Notes: a model not told the origin generated them from the sequence alone. 47,772 nucleotides of DNA from an uncultured Silvanigrella sp. (GCA_903932045.1 CAIZES010000200.1:1-47772), one strand, 5' to 3'. Counted from the stretch's first letter, positions 15,893-25,048 are shown. Made by a program: numbers and translations.

Positions 15893-17391
15893 AGAGTTTT
15901 TCTTTGTTAGCATTTTCTTTAAGCGTAATCGCACTAGGATGCGCGAACGAACCGGCGCGCATCAACGGTGCCGTAGCCAAAAAGACTCCCCCAAGCAGTA
16001 ATAGCAATGACAATTCAATTAGTGGAAACAATCTCACCGCCGAATTAAAAGCCGCTCAGCAACAAAAAGACGACCTCACTTTGCAAAAAGAAGAGGCCGA
16101 TGAGCAACTCACTACGCTTCAACTTATTAACAACCGTATGTGTCTGCGACTCTTCACGTACCGGTCACAATGCCCAGTGTCGGCTCGTTTGCGCAGCACA
16201 GACAACGAAAAAGTACTAGGATGCGTTGGTAACTACGAAGAAGGTGCTCGTCTTGTTCCAAAATATTCCATTAAACTAACGGCCCCAGAAGCCACAGGTA
16301 CTTTCTTTTTACGTGCCGACAACGGATATGATTCCATGCCCTTTTCCGCTGGCGGAGTGACTGAAGTACTATGGTCACCACTCAATGCGAGCGACACACA
16401 GGCTCCACGTATTTGGGATTTGACACAATTAAAACTCAAAACATCCCCCGGAAGCAAAATAACAGTGGCCCAAATTTCGGAGTTCGAATTTCGCGTCAAT
16501 GACAAAGCTATTATCAACAAACAAGCACTCTCTGCCGTTGCAGATTCGTCAACAACAATAGACGTTGCCTTGGATAGCATTCTAGCGTGGAAAAATCAGT
16601 CCGCAAAAAACACGTCACCATGCCTTGTCACCGACGAAGAAATAGACGGTATTATTACCGGTGCCAAAAACGACGCCAAAACCAAAGCAGCCTTAAGCCT
16701 TGAAGATACACAAGGATTGGTAGCAAGCGACTCTGATGCAAAAAAACTCGATAGCCTTAACAAGGATATCGTTGATCTCAAAAAAACTCTCAGCGACTCC
16801 ACAACAGATATCGATCGTGAATCAGATCGCTCGGGCAAGCTAACCCTTGAGCTCACTGGCGATAGAAATATTGGTTGTTTTGCCAAACTCCCCATTAGCA
16901 CTCTTGAGCTCGAAATCAATGGAGCACATCTTGCCAACAAGCCCATCGTTATTGAAGCAACCCCTCGTCATGATGTGGATAACCCTCGTCAATTTATCTT
17001 CCGATTTGGCGAACAATTTGCACAAACAAACCCCGACGAAGAACAACTCAGCTACTTCATCAACGCTGGCCACTTTTTGTCGCACAATTTTAGTGGAAAA
17101 CGCATTGGCGACATCGAATATATCAGCATCGAAAAAGGTGGCGTGGGTTTTGACGCATTTCACAATTGCTGGAACACAATGTTTGGTCAAAAGTGTGAGT
17201 GGCAAAATAGCGAGAAAAACATGTATCGATTGGATTCCCTTGCACTAAAGGTAAATGGAGAAGTTTTATACAGGTCCGACGCAATTAACTTCACATTCCA
17301 AGAAGGAAAACTAGTGTGGGCAGATAAAAATATATCTCTCAATCAGGCGTTTCGTACTCTCATGCACCGCACGGATTGTCCTGCGCAATAA
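15889..17391 (+). CDS. Lipoprotein 2: coiled coil plus two beta domains
   Basis: 500 residues from the ATG that overlaps the previous stop; this start gives a clean signal peptide with lipobox IALGC (Cys18). An in-frame start 38 codons upstream lies inside gene 1 and is rejected. Residues 45-80 are a coiled coil (LKAAQQQKDDLTLQKEEADEQ). Two beta-rich segments follow, about 85-220 and 325-495, each ending in a similar strand pair (ISEFEFRVNDKAII and LDSLALKVNGEVLY), separated by a second coiled coil (about 280-315). Tandem PLAT- or carbohydrate-binding-like sandwiches are one possibility. No family was recognised. Confidence 0.7.
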   Translation: MKSFSLLAFSLSVIALGCANEPARINGAVAKKTPPSSNSNDNSISGNNLTAELKAAQQQKDDLTLQKEEADEQLTTLQLINNRMCLRLFTYRSQCPVSARLRSTDNEKVLGCVGNYEEGARLVPKYSIKLTAPEATGTFFLRADNGYDSMPFSAGGVTEVLWSPLNASDTQAPRIWDLTQLKLKTSPGSKITVAQISEFEFRVNDKAIINKQALSAVADSSTTIDVALDSILAWKNQSAKNTSPCLVTDEEIDGIITGAKNDAKTKAALSLEDTQGLVASDSDAKKLDSLNKDIVDLKKTLSDSTTDIDRESDRSGKLTLELTGDRNIGCFAKLPISTLELEINGAHLANKPIVIEATPRHDVDNPRQFIFRFGEQFAQTNPDEEQLSYFINAGHFLSHNFSGKRIGDIEYISIEKGGVGFDAFHNCWNTMFGQKCEWQNSEKNMYRLDSLALKVNGEVLYRSDAINFTFQEGKLVWADKNISLNQAFRTLMHRTDCPAQ

Positions 17392-17426
17392 CCTAGAGAC
17401 AATCATTATAGCGAAAAGGAATGAGT

Positions 17427-18593
17427 ATGAAACACCACATAAGAAACATAAGAAACATCCAAATCACGAGTCTCGCGAAATTTAGCCTTACGGCACTCTT
17501 GTACGCAGCTTGCTCAAGTCCCGTCGCTACCCAAAAACAAGCAACCACCTCTGCGGACGGGTCTCCAAAGTTGGGAGACGACACCGTTACACTTCAAAAC
17601 GTTGAAAAAGTATCCGCACTTTCCCTAGATAATTCCAACTTTCGTGTCAACGGACTACGAACCGGCTTACAAGATTTTATGACAGGCGCAACCCCTGTTC
17701 TCAATTATATGCTTCCCGAAAAAGCCGACTATCTCGAAATCATTCGTTGCAAGTCGGACGCAATTATTCGCGGACCCACAGCAGATCTTTCCGACGTCGA
17801 TCTAGGGAGTCCAAGCACCGATGATGAAACACGCATTTTTAAACAAAATAACTTTTGGGATGCCGCACTATCCCAAATAAATAATTGCGTACTTGTGTCC
17901 GGCGGATTTTCGTCAAAATCGTTTCAAGATCTCAATGTCCGCAGCGGTTCGTACCGGTATCTTGCCAGAGCATGTATTTCAACTGAAAGACTTACCGACA
18001 TAGAATACACATCAAAACGCAACTGCAGCCGCCAGATTGCAATTTCAAATATTCTTGCAGACTACAAAAACTTACGAGACGAAAGCACAACAACAGCATT
18101 GCAACGCGTGCAAGATTTGCGGGACAAAGTTGATGGATTAGGTCGTGAAATTTTCTACCTCACAGTAGCAACCAACAATGCTCTCGCTGTTTGCGACAAT
18201 CAAGAAAGCGACAGACAGGCACGCGTCAAACGTAAGGAGGCTCTAAGCAAAATTCTTGGTATTGGACTTTCACTCGGGCTCGAACTTTCGCTACCCACAT
18301 CAGGCATTGCGGCTGTTCACAGCGGTGCAAAAACCTGGACTCAACTCTGGAGTGAAACCTGGGACAACCGAGATTCCATTGCAGGACAAGGACTTCAAAT
18401 TGGTCAGGCCCTGCAATGGCTTTTTTCGTCTGCAAGCGACTTTCCTCGATCCTGCACAACAGCTAAGGAACTTGCAATGCAGGCCGATACCAAAACAGAC
18501 GAGCTCAAAAACACCCATAAAGAGCTTGCCGCAGCTGCAGACGAAGCCGAAGTTGCGCATAAAAATCAGGGAACATTCGGGGAGGGCAAATGA
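17427..18593 (+). CDS. Lipoprotein 3, paralogue of lipoprotein 4
   Basis: 388 residues from the second ATG, six bases after AAGGA (an ATG two codons earlier touches the AAGGA). Lipobox LLYAAC gives the acylated cysteine near residue 30. The N-terminal domain carries KADYLEIIRCKSDAII (about 96-111) and SGSYRYLARAC...C (about 173-203), matching lipoproteins 1 and 4. The second half is helical with a Gly-rich hydrophobic stretch (LGIGLSLGLELSLPTSGIAAV, about 273-293) and a final coiled coil (ELKNTHKELAAAADEAE). The stop overlaps the next start. Function unknown. Confidence 0.72.
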   Translation: MKHHIRNIRNIQITSLAKFSLTALLYAACSSPVATQKQATTSADGSPKLGDDTVTLQNVEKVSALSLDNSNFRVNGLRTGLQDFMTGATPVLNYMLPEKADYLEIIRCKSDAIIRGPTADLSDVDLGSPSTDDETRIFKQNNFWDAALSQINNCVLVSGGFSSKSFQDLNVRSGSYRYLARACISTERLTDIEYTSKRNCSRQIAISNILADYKNLRDESTTTALQRVQDLRDKVDGLGREIFYLTVATNNALAVCDNQESDRQARVKRKEALSKILGIGLSLGLELSLPTSGIAAVHSGAKTWTQLWSETWDNRDSIAGQGLQIGQALQWLFSSASDFPRSCTTAKELAMQADTKTDELKNTHKELAAAADEAEVAHKNQGTFGEGK

Positions 18594-19684
18594 AAAAAAA
18601 TCGAATCCGTCTCCAAAAATTATGCGAATTTGGTGCTCTCACGGCCCTAGCAGCCTGCGGTCCTCTTGGCGAGAGCAGTATCTCTGTCCAGAAAAACATG
18701 GACCCATCTGTACAACTCAAAGATAAAGACGCCATTGCCCAATATCTCACACCAATTCCCCCCGAGTCGGCAGCCCTCAGTCTTGCTGCAGAGCCTTTCC
18801 TCGCGCCCGCTTCCGAAGGAGGAACTCTTCGCGTTCCAACAATCAGTTTAACCGGACTCGAAGAAAAACGCGCCGACTACGCACAAATTGCAAGATGTTC
18901 TTCAAAAGTCATTCTAAAAACTGCCAGCGGAGAAAAATTAGAGGATATCCCCGCCGACAGTGCTGGCAGACTTCAAAAATTAAAATGGGTATGGGTTAAT
19001 AGCATTTGGACAAACTCAATTGACTGTAAAATTGTGGGAGGAACAAATTCATATAATGCTCGCCCACGATTTCAAGATCTTTCTGCAAAAAGCGGAAATT
19101 TCTTTTACGTCATTAACCCATGTCTTCAACCAGAACGCTCTACAAAGAAAGAAACCTGTAGTTACAATCTCATTGTCACTAAAGAATTGGCCTACGAAAA
19201 TACTTTAACAGCAGATTTCATGCAAACAGCAGAAGAGCTCTCCTTGGCCGAAGCTTCCTTGGCTGGTCTTTATTCTCAACTTTATTATGATGCACAACTT
19301 TTACGTATGCGAAAAGATGAATGCGAAAACAACTATGCAGTGAGCCAGTCATCACAAAACTTTTGGAAAGGACTTCTCAGTTTTACCTTGGGTGGCGTTG
19401 GAGCCTCCATCGGTGCAGTGATGTCCGGCGGCACTGCGGCTTTACAGGGATTCAAAACAGGGCTCAGCATTGCAGTCGGATTCTTTAAAAAGTTCCCGAC
19501 CGAGCCAAATATTTGTCCCACGGCAGATAAAGTAATTCAAAATGCACAAGACTCATCAACATCCATCACGCCCGTCATTCAACGCGTGCTTGAGCTTAGA
19601 ATGAAACTCTCTGAAATTGACAAAAAGTACGGAGAAATAGACAAAAGTATCTTGCAGAACAAAGAAAATGATTCAGCACAATAA
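18590..19684 (+). CDS. Lipoprotein 4 with a hydrophobic hairpin
   Basis: 364 residues, overlapping lipoprotein 3 by ATGA. Lipobox LAAC near residue 22. The shared domain shows RADYAQIARCSSKVIL (about 88-103) and FQDLSAKSGNFFYVINPC...C. A helical pair (about 205-245) leads into a long Gly-rich hydrophobic segment (about 262-300, including FTLGGVGASIGAVMSGG), flanked by another long helix to the end (ELRMKLSEIDKKYGEIDKS). Helix, membrane-prone Gly-rich hairpin, helix is the plan of ClyA/Hbl/AhlB-type alpha pore-forming proteins, but no sequence match is claimed. An inverted repeat 29 bp downstream probably ends the operon. Confidence 0.72.
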   Translation: MKKNRIRLQKLCEFGALTALAACGPLGESSISVQKNMDPSVQLKDKDAIAQYLTPIPPESAALSLAAEPFLAPASEGGTLRVPTISLTGLEEKRADYAQIARCSSKVILKTASGEKLEDIPADSAGRLQKLKWVWVNSIWTNSIDCKIVGGTNSYNARPRFQDLSAKSGNFFYVINPCLQPERSTKKETCSYNLIVTKELAYENTLTADFMQTAEELSLAEASLAGLYSQLYYDAQLLRMRKDECENNYAVSQSSQNFWKGLLSFTLGGVGASIGAVMSGGTAALQGFKTGLSIAVGFFKKFPTEPNICPTADKVIQNAQDSSTSITPVIQRVLELRMKLSEIDKKYGEIDKSILQNKENDSAQ

Positions 19685-19712
19685 AACTATTTCTCTAGAA
19701 TATAACAAATGG

Positions 19713-19752
19713 GATTTCATTGGAATTAAATCTGATTAAATCCAATGAAATC
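19713..19752. terminator. Inverted repeat between convergent lipoprotein operon and pal
   Basis: A perfect 12-bp stem (GATTTCATTGGA, 19713-19724; TCCAATGAAATC, 19741-19752) with a 16-nt AT-rich loop. It has no T-tract on either side but sits between two convergent transcripts, so a bidirectional terminator or 3' stabiliser is likely. Confidence 0.6.
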
Positions 19753-19820
19753 GAATATAGCAAGATGCGTCATGCGTGCTGAAATTATTCAGGCGAATAT
19801 AAAAACTCGCTGCCCAATTG

Positions 19821-20330
19821 TTACATCTTTTTAAATTCGGCACGGCGATTCTTTGCCCAAACTTCTTCACCAGTTCCCTGAACAGCAGGCTTCTCTTCAC
19901 CAAAGCTAATAATGGACAGCAACTCAGCAGGAGCGCCCTCTCCAACAAGAAAATCTTTCACAGCGCGAGCACGACGCTCTCCCAGGGCAAGATTGTATTC
20001 ATTGGAACCACGCTCATCGCAGTGACCTTCAATCTGAATCTTAATAGCAGGATTTGTCTTGAGACCCTGAGCTTGCTTACGAAGAATTTCCTGAGATGCA
20101 GGAGTAATCACGTAACTATCAAAATCGAAGTAAACGGTTTCGAGACTCACTTCCTGAACACGTGTTACAGCGGGGGCGGCCGCCGGCGTTGCAACGGGAG
20201 CAGGAGTTGGTGCCGCTGTAGCCGAAGCAATAGCTTCAGGACTTGGAGCAGGAGCTTCTTTTTTAGACGCACACGACGCCAAAACCACGGAAATAGCTCC
20301 AACAGTCATAAAACGTACAACATTTTTCAT
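19821..20330 (-). CDS. pal: Peptidoglycan-associated lipoprotein Pal
   Basis: 169 residues from the ATG at 20330 after GGGAGAG; an earlier in-frame ATG lacks a signal peptide start. Lipobox VLASC (Cys20), then an Ala/Pro linker (about 25-58) and an OmpA-like peptidoglycan-binding domain (about 62-169) with VYFDFDSYVITP, IEGHCDERGSNEYNLALGERRARAV. Pal anchors the outer membrane to peptidoglycan as part of the Tol-Pal system, but tolB and the rest are not next to it. The 249-bp gap to rplY holds the divergent promoters, none clear enough to assign. Confidence 0.9.
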   Translation of the reverse strand: MKNVVRFMTVGAISVVLASCASKKEAPAPSPEAIASATAAPTPAPVATPAAAPAVTRVQEVSLETVYFDFDSYVITPASQEILRKQAQGLKTNPAIKIQIEGHCDERGSNEYNLALGERRARAVKDFLVGEGAPAELLSIISFGEEKPAVQGTGEEVWAKNRRAEFKKM

Positions 20331-20579
20331 TTTTCTCTCCCAATATGCACAACAAAGTGGCAACGATTGATTTTCCGCTAAGATTTTTTCTGAAATCAGC
20401 GGAACAATTGAACCTTAAGCTTTTAATTCAAACTCTAGCCCTAGGTCAATGGCAAGGATAGATTCGCTCCGAGAAACCTCATTGCCCCGATTCTCCCTTG
20501 CTCAAAAAGAATTTCTATTGTATCGAACAGAACTCACCCTGCGGGTGTATACATATTTGCATTTTTGGAGCTTCCCAAC

Positions 20580-21122
20580 ATGTCTAGCGAAAAGATTGTA
20601 ATCAAAGCCGAAACTCGTGAAACTTCCAAGGCCAAGCTTCGTTCCCTACGAGCAGCCGAAATGATTCCTGCCGTTATGTATCGCAAGGGTGGAAACCTTA
20701 ACCTTGCAATCAGCGTGCGCAATTTGCCCAAAGGTCACACTTGGAGCAAACCTCTTTCCGTTGAAGTCGATAACAAAACCATTACGGCTATTATGCGCGA
20801 AGTTCAGGTTGACCCACTTACAAACAAGCCGCGCCATATCGATCTTCAGGAAGTCGACACAAATGCAGTGATCTCCTCTATTCTTCCTATCGAATATGTA
20901 GGTCTTACAAAAGAACAAGAAAAAGACGCTACATTCCGCCCCTTGTTGCGCAGCATCAAACTCACAGGCGTTGTGTCCGCATTCCCAGAGAAACTCACCG
21001 TAAATGTGAGCTCTCTCGTTGTCGACGCCACTCTTCACCTTGAAGGCTCGCAGCTTCCTACAGGCTTACGCCTGCAAGCTGGTACTCGTCGTCCCGCAAT
21101 TGCACAGCTTATTCGTAAGTAA
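20580..21122 (+). CDS. rplY: Large ribosomal subunit protein bL25 (Ctc form)
   Basis: 180 residues from the ATG nine bases after GGAG; the in-frame TTG five codons earlier overlaps that site and is rejected. It binds 5S rRNA. The N-terminal L25 domain has AETRETSKAKLRSLRAAEMIPAVMYRKGG (about 9-37) and REVQVDPLTNKPRHIDLQEV (about 74-93); residues 95-180 are the TL5/Ctc-type C-terminal beta domain, so this is the long form. It starts 8 bp before pth, the usual pairing. Confidence 0.94.
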   Translation: MSSEKIVIKAETRETSKAKLRSLRAAEMIPAVMYRKGGNLNLAISVRNLPKGHTWSKPLSVEVDNKTITAIMREVQVDPLTNKPRHIDLQEVDTNAVISSILPIEYVGLTKEQEKDATFRPLLRSIKLTGVVSAFPEKLTVNVSSLVVDATLHLEGSQLPTGLRLQAGTRRPAIAQLIRK

Positions 21123-21130
21123 TTTCTGAC

Positions 21131-21673
21131 ATGTTTCTTATTGTCGGACTTGGAAACCCTGGCAGCGAGTATGAAAATACTCGTCACAATGCCGGGTTTC
21201 TTTTTGTTGATGCCCTTGCATCTGAGGCAAATGCCACCCCAGAACAGAATCGATTTCAAGCCATTTTCCAAAAGGGCCGATGGAATGGAAACGAAGTTGT
21301 TATCCTAAAACCACAAACATTCATGAATCTTTCTGGAACATCCGTTCTTGAATGCATGCAGTTTTTTAAAATCGCCCCTAGCAATATCGTTGTCGTATTT
21401 GATGATCTTGATCAAGAATTTGGAGCACTCCGCACCCGATTCGGTGGTGGACACGGCGGGCACAACGGTGTTCGAGACATCCTGGCACGGATAGGCACCG
21501 ATCAATTTCATCGCATTAAAATTGGAATAGGACGCCCCCAACACAAGAGTGCTGTTACAAGTTGGGTTCTCGGAAAAATTTCCGCATCCGAATTTGAAGC
21601 TCTTCAATCAACCTTCGCTACCGGTCGTGAACGTTTGCAGGCCATTCTTCATCAAATCAATAAAAAAGCCTAA
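21131..21673 (+). CDS. pth: Peptidyl-tRNA hydrolase
   Basis: 180 residues, near the family length of about 190. Releases tRNA from drop-off peptidyl-tRNA. Signatures: VGLGNPGSEYENTRHNAGF (5-23) with the catalytic His20, KPQTFMNLSG (about 61-70), VVFDDLDQEFGALR with the catalytic Asp (about 89-102), and GGGHGGHNGVRDI (about 106-118). No clear ribosome binding site, consistent with coupling to rplY just upstream. Convergent with the next gene; the 48-bp gap has only a weak 5-bp hairpin. Confidence 0.95.
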   Translation: MFLIVGLGNPGSEYENTRHNAGFLFVDALASEANATPEQNRFQAIFQKGRWNGNEVVILKPQTFMNLSGTSVLECMQFFKIAPSNIVVVFDDLDQEFGALRTRFGGGHGGHNGVRDILARIGTDQFHRIKIGIGRPQHKSAVTSWVLGKISASEFEALQSTFATGRERLQAILHQINKKA

Positions 21674-21721
21674 TGGCACAAACACACAACTCTCGCTCAA
21701 AAAGCGACTTGTCAGAATATT

Positions 21722-23128
21722 TTATTTGTCAGAAAGAACCTGAGGTCGCATGCCCAGTTTGCGCGCCATATAGCTCTTAAATCGTGTTTGACTCATGCGA
21801 GCCTGTTCACGGGACAAGGCTTGTTGTTCATCAGGAGAAAGCGACTGCAAATACTCCACCATCTTTGCCCAAAAATCATCATTGAAACTCAACTCCGCCT
21901 GCGCACCACAACGAACAACAGGCTCAGGTTTCACCTCAACAACAACAGGCTCAGGTTTCACCTCAACAACAACAGGCTCAGGTTTCACCTCAACAACAAC
22001 AGGCTCAGGTTTCACCTTTGTTATATTCTTTGCGACGGATGAACGAATTGAAATCATGCGATCCGAACCCGACATAAGCGCATGCGCATCCACGACCTTT
22101 ACAACTTTTGCCGATGTTTGCGACATACAATCCTCTAAACGAGCAGCCGCCAACGCATGATCAGAAACACGAAATAAATGCAAAACGTTTGTTTTATCAG
22201 AACGAAACTCACCCATATGTCCACGGATGGTTGAAATTCGTTTGCGAGGAGCCCACTCATACCAACCAAAAACGCCATGATCATATAGCGACTTTGTGCG
22301 GCCCAAAAGATCTTTATGAAAAGCCAAAAGCGAGGCTGAAGATACGCAACCCCCATTCCAAGCAGGCTCATTCTCCACCAAACGCCGTCGTTTTGAAAAC
22401 TCAACAAAAAGGTAGGCCGACAGTTTTTTGGGAGAACGTCCCTGCGCTAGAACACTCAACACATCGGGATTCAAACTCACAACGCTGCCCAAACCAGAAA
22501 ACGATTTTCCCAAAAAATCTGCAAAAAATCGACCATTCAGGAAATCGTTGAGAGTGCAAGAAAAATGCAATAACAATTTTGGATGTTCACCCTGAAGACA
22601 ACTACTCCGCCAAACTGCACTCAAAGGAGTTCCCACAGCATCAATTTTTGTCTTGCGCGTGCCACCAGCCGACAAAACACCGGAACTCATTCGAAGACAT
22701 CTATAGGAGGCACTCCAAAATTCCTCAATCACCCTAAGCTGTTCTGTAAGATCTGCGCATGTACCGCGAAGCAATTTGTCCAACGGAATTTCCACTTCGC
22801 GCAACATACCACTCCCCTCAGCCTGAACTTTGAAAAGCTCATTCCAAATTGTGGCAACCAGATGAAAAAACTTTTGCGGAAATGCAGGTCCCACAAGAGC
22901 AAGATCGTCAGGCTTCAAAAAATTTCCCGCCGAAAAACCATTACCATTTGCACGAAACGAATGAATAGAAAGCCACCAAGCAGGCACCAAAATTCTTTTT
23001 TGTACTGCATAGTGAGAAGCTGTTACCAATGCCGAAGACGCACGAGGCAAAGCAACCCCCACAGCAGTTGCTGTGGTTGCGAAAAGGCTTTCCCCTTGCT
23101 GCATCCACTGATTTGTTCGTCTCGACAT
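21722..23128 (-). CDS. Unknown protein with KPEPVVVEV repeats
   Basis: 468 residues. No family was recognised and there is no signal peptide. Residues 1-330 look like one globular domain with several conserved-looking Trp, Phe and Leu clusters (ILVPAWWLSIHSFRANGNG, GVFGWYEWAPRKRISTIRGHMGEF). Residues about 375-410 are a Lys-Pro-Glu-Pro-Val repeat, encoded by 27-bp units, that would form an extended spacer. The last 55 residues are helical and basic (FWAKMVEYLQSLSPDEQQALSREQARM). AGGG precedes the ATG. It follows nrdR by 48 bp and may be last in that transcript. Confidence 0.65.
   Translation of the reverse strand: MSRRTNQWMQQGESLFATTATAVGVALPRASSALVTASHYAVQKRILVPAWWLSIHSFRANGNGFSAGNFLKPDDLALVGPAFPQKFFHLVATIWNELFKVQAEGSGMLREVEIPLDKLLRGTCADLTEQLRVIEEFWSASYRCLRMSSGVLSAGGTRKTKIDAVGTPLSAVWRSSCLQGEHPKLLLHFSCTLNDFLNGRFFADFLGKSFSGLGSVVSLNPDVLSVLAQGRSPKKLSAYLFVEFSKRRRLVENEPAWNGGCVSSASLLAFHKDLLGRTKSLYDHGVFGWYEWAPRKRISTIRGHMGEFRSDKTNVLHLFRVSDHALAAARLEDCMSQTSAKVVKVVDAHALMSGSDRMISIRSSVAKNITKVKPEPVVVEVKPEPVVVEVKPEPVVVEVKPEPVVRCGAQAELSFNDDFWAKMVEYLQSLSPDEQQALSREQARMSQTRFKSYMARKLGMRPQVLSDK
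21919..22017. repeat. 27-bp tandem repeat encoding KPEPVVVEV
   Basis: About 3.7 nearly identical copies of a 27-bp unit starting CAGGCTCAGG on the + strand, in frame with the unknown minus-strand gene. Copy changes would lengthen the spacer by nine residues at a time. Confidence 0.93.
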
Positions 23129-23176
23129 GATAAAAACCCTTGTCTCTCAGCAACTTCGTCGCCAAAAAACAACTTT

Positions 23177-23677
23177 TTAGCGGGAAGTGGTCCGAACGAG
23201 TTCGTCCGGAAGTGCATTCCGATTGGGATTTTGAGAGAGACGCCTAAGCTCCTCAGCAAAATCTTCCGGATCAGAAAATGCACGATAGACCGAAGCAAAC
23301 CGCACATAGGCGACGGAGTCAAGAGATCTCAGCGCTTCCAAGACCTGTTCTCCAATCGCTGTTGAAGTTGCTACCTTTTCTTCAGACTGGGAGATATTGC
23401 GCTCAATCCAGTCCACAACTGACGTCAAGTCACGAACGTGAACATCACGCTTTTGACAAGCGACAGACAAACTTCGCATTATTTTATTGCGATCAAAAAA
23501 CTCTCGAGTTCCGTCCTTTTTGACAACTTGCAAAGGCTGTTCGTCTTCTTTTTCGAACGTCGTGAAGCGTTCACTGCAGTTTTGGCACTCACGCCGCCTG
23601 CGAATGGTCATACCATCCTTGCTTTCACGGCTTTCCAAAACCTTAGTATCCGGATGACGGCACTTGCGACACTTCAT
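23177..23677 (-). CDS. nrdR: Transcriptional repressor NrdR
   Basis: 166 residues, typical length about 150-160. NrdR represses ribonucleotide reductase genes in response to dATP/ATP. An N-terminal zinc ribbon has CRKC (3-6) and CQNC (31-34) with MTIRRRREC; the ATP-cone domain (about 48-140) begins VVKKDGTREFFDRNKIMRSL and includes the typical SVYRAFSDPEDFAEEL end. GGAGG lies five bases before the ATG. It follows glyA by 33 bp; nrdR next to glyA/rpiB is a common arrangement. Confidence 0.96.
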   Translation of the reverse strand: MKCRKCRHPDTKVLESRESKDGMTIRRRRECQNCSERFTTFEKEDEQPLQVVKKDGTREFFDRNKIMRSLSVACQKRDVHVRDLTSVVDWIERNISQSEEKVATSTAIGEQVLEALRSLDSVAYVRFASVYRAFSDPEDFAEELRRLSQNPNRNALPDELVRTTSR

Positions 23678-23710
23678 TTTGACCTCCTCCGCAGAAAAGA
23701 ACCGAGAAAT

Positions 23711-25005
23711 TTAACGCCCCGGCTCCACATATCCACGACTTCCCAAAACACCCGTGTACAAAGGATACTTCTTGCACAAAGAACGAACAATTTCGTGAGC
23801 CTGTGGCAAACGAGAATCATCATTACTCAACACATGAGCAATAGCTTTGCCCAACTGTTTCATATCTTCAACAGCAAGTCCGCGACTGGTAATTGCTGGG
23901 GTACCGATGCGAATTCCGCTCGTAACCATTGGTTTCCGTGTTTCGCCAGGAACTGTATTCTTATTCACAGTAATTTCTACTTGTGCCAAACGAGCTTCCG
24001 CATCTTTTCCACTGAGAGGAGAGTCACGAAGGTCCAAAAGCATTAAGTGATTATCGGTTCCACAAGACACCAATTTCACGCCTTCTGCCATAAGAGTTTC
24101 TGCCAGAATACGGGCATTCGCAGCAACGGCTTCCATATATTTTTTGAAAGAAGGTTGAAGTGCCTCGCCAAAAGCAACCGCTTTTGCACCAATAACATGC
24201 ATCAAAGGACCGCCCTGAAGCCCTGGAAACACAGCTTTGTCGATAGCCTTTGCGTGTTTTTCTTTACAAAGAATAATACCACCGCGAGGTCCGCGCAGTG
24301 TTTTGTGCGTTGTACTGGTCACAACGTCAGCATAAGGCACAGGGCTCGGATGCAAACCAGCAGCCACCAAGCCGGCAATATGCGCCATATCAACCATCAA
24401 AATAGCCCCAACTTCGTCAGCAATTTCACGAAACTTTGCAAAATCAATGGTTCGAGGATACGCGCTTGCACCAGCAATAATCATTTTAGGCTTGCATGCC
24501 AGAGCCTTTTCGCGAAGCTCAGAATAATCAATGCGTCCATCAGATTCGCGAACTCCGTAACTTTCCGCCTTGTAAACCAAACCCGAAAAATTAACGGGAG
24601 ATCCATGCGTCAATGGCCTCCATGCGAAAGATTCATTCCCAAGAATGTATCACCTGGCTGCATGAATGCCAAAAACACTGCTTGATTCGCCTGTGCACCA
24701 CTGTGGGGCTGCACATTTGCGTGCTCAGCACCAAACAGACGCTTCACGCGATCAATGGCAATTGTTTCTACTTCATCAACATGCACACATCCGCCGTAAT
24801 AGCGTTTCCCTGGATATCCTTCAGCGTACTTGTTCGAAAGAACGCTGGACAACGCAGCCAAAACCGCAGGGCTCTGCACATTTTCCGATGCAATCAGCTC
24901 AAGTCCTTCTTCAAGACGTTTAGCCTCACGCCCAAACACCGCGGCAACTTCAGAGTCACTTTCCTGCAGATTTGCCCTTGAAAACGAAAGAAATTGATTA
25001 GTCAT
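23711..25005 (-). pseudogene. glyA: Serine hydroxymethyltransferase gene split by a one-base frameshift
   Basis: SHMT converts serine and tetrahydrofolate to glycine and 5,10-methylene-THF. The 5' part (25005-24610, 131 residues) ends ...GMNLSHGGH then TGA. The 3' part (24613-23711) resumes with [10 protein letters not shown], preceded by a TTG. In the family these are continuous ([15 protein letters not shown]), so a single missing T at about 24612 explains the break and nothing else is lost. The joined protein would be about 430 residues, with [14 protein letters not shown], the PLP lysine in [12 protein letters not shown] and [11 protein letters not shown] intact. Stop and TTG overlap (TTGA), so reinitiation could give two halves. 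Real mutation, sequence error and recoding cannot be told apart here. Confidence 0.88.
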
Positions 25006-25048
25006 TTTTTACCTCGTCGGTCTGTATCTATTTCTATGAAATAAAATA

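Noticed and set aside
24600-24625. Programmed -1 frameshift in glyA
   Set aside because: No slippery X-XXY-YYZ heptamer and no obvious downstream pseudoknot by eye; mutation or sequence error is simpler, so recoding is left only as a possibility.
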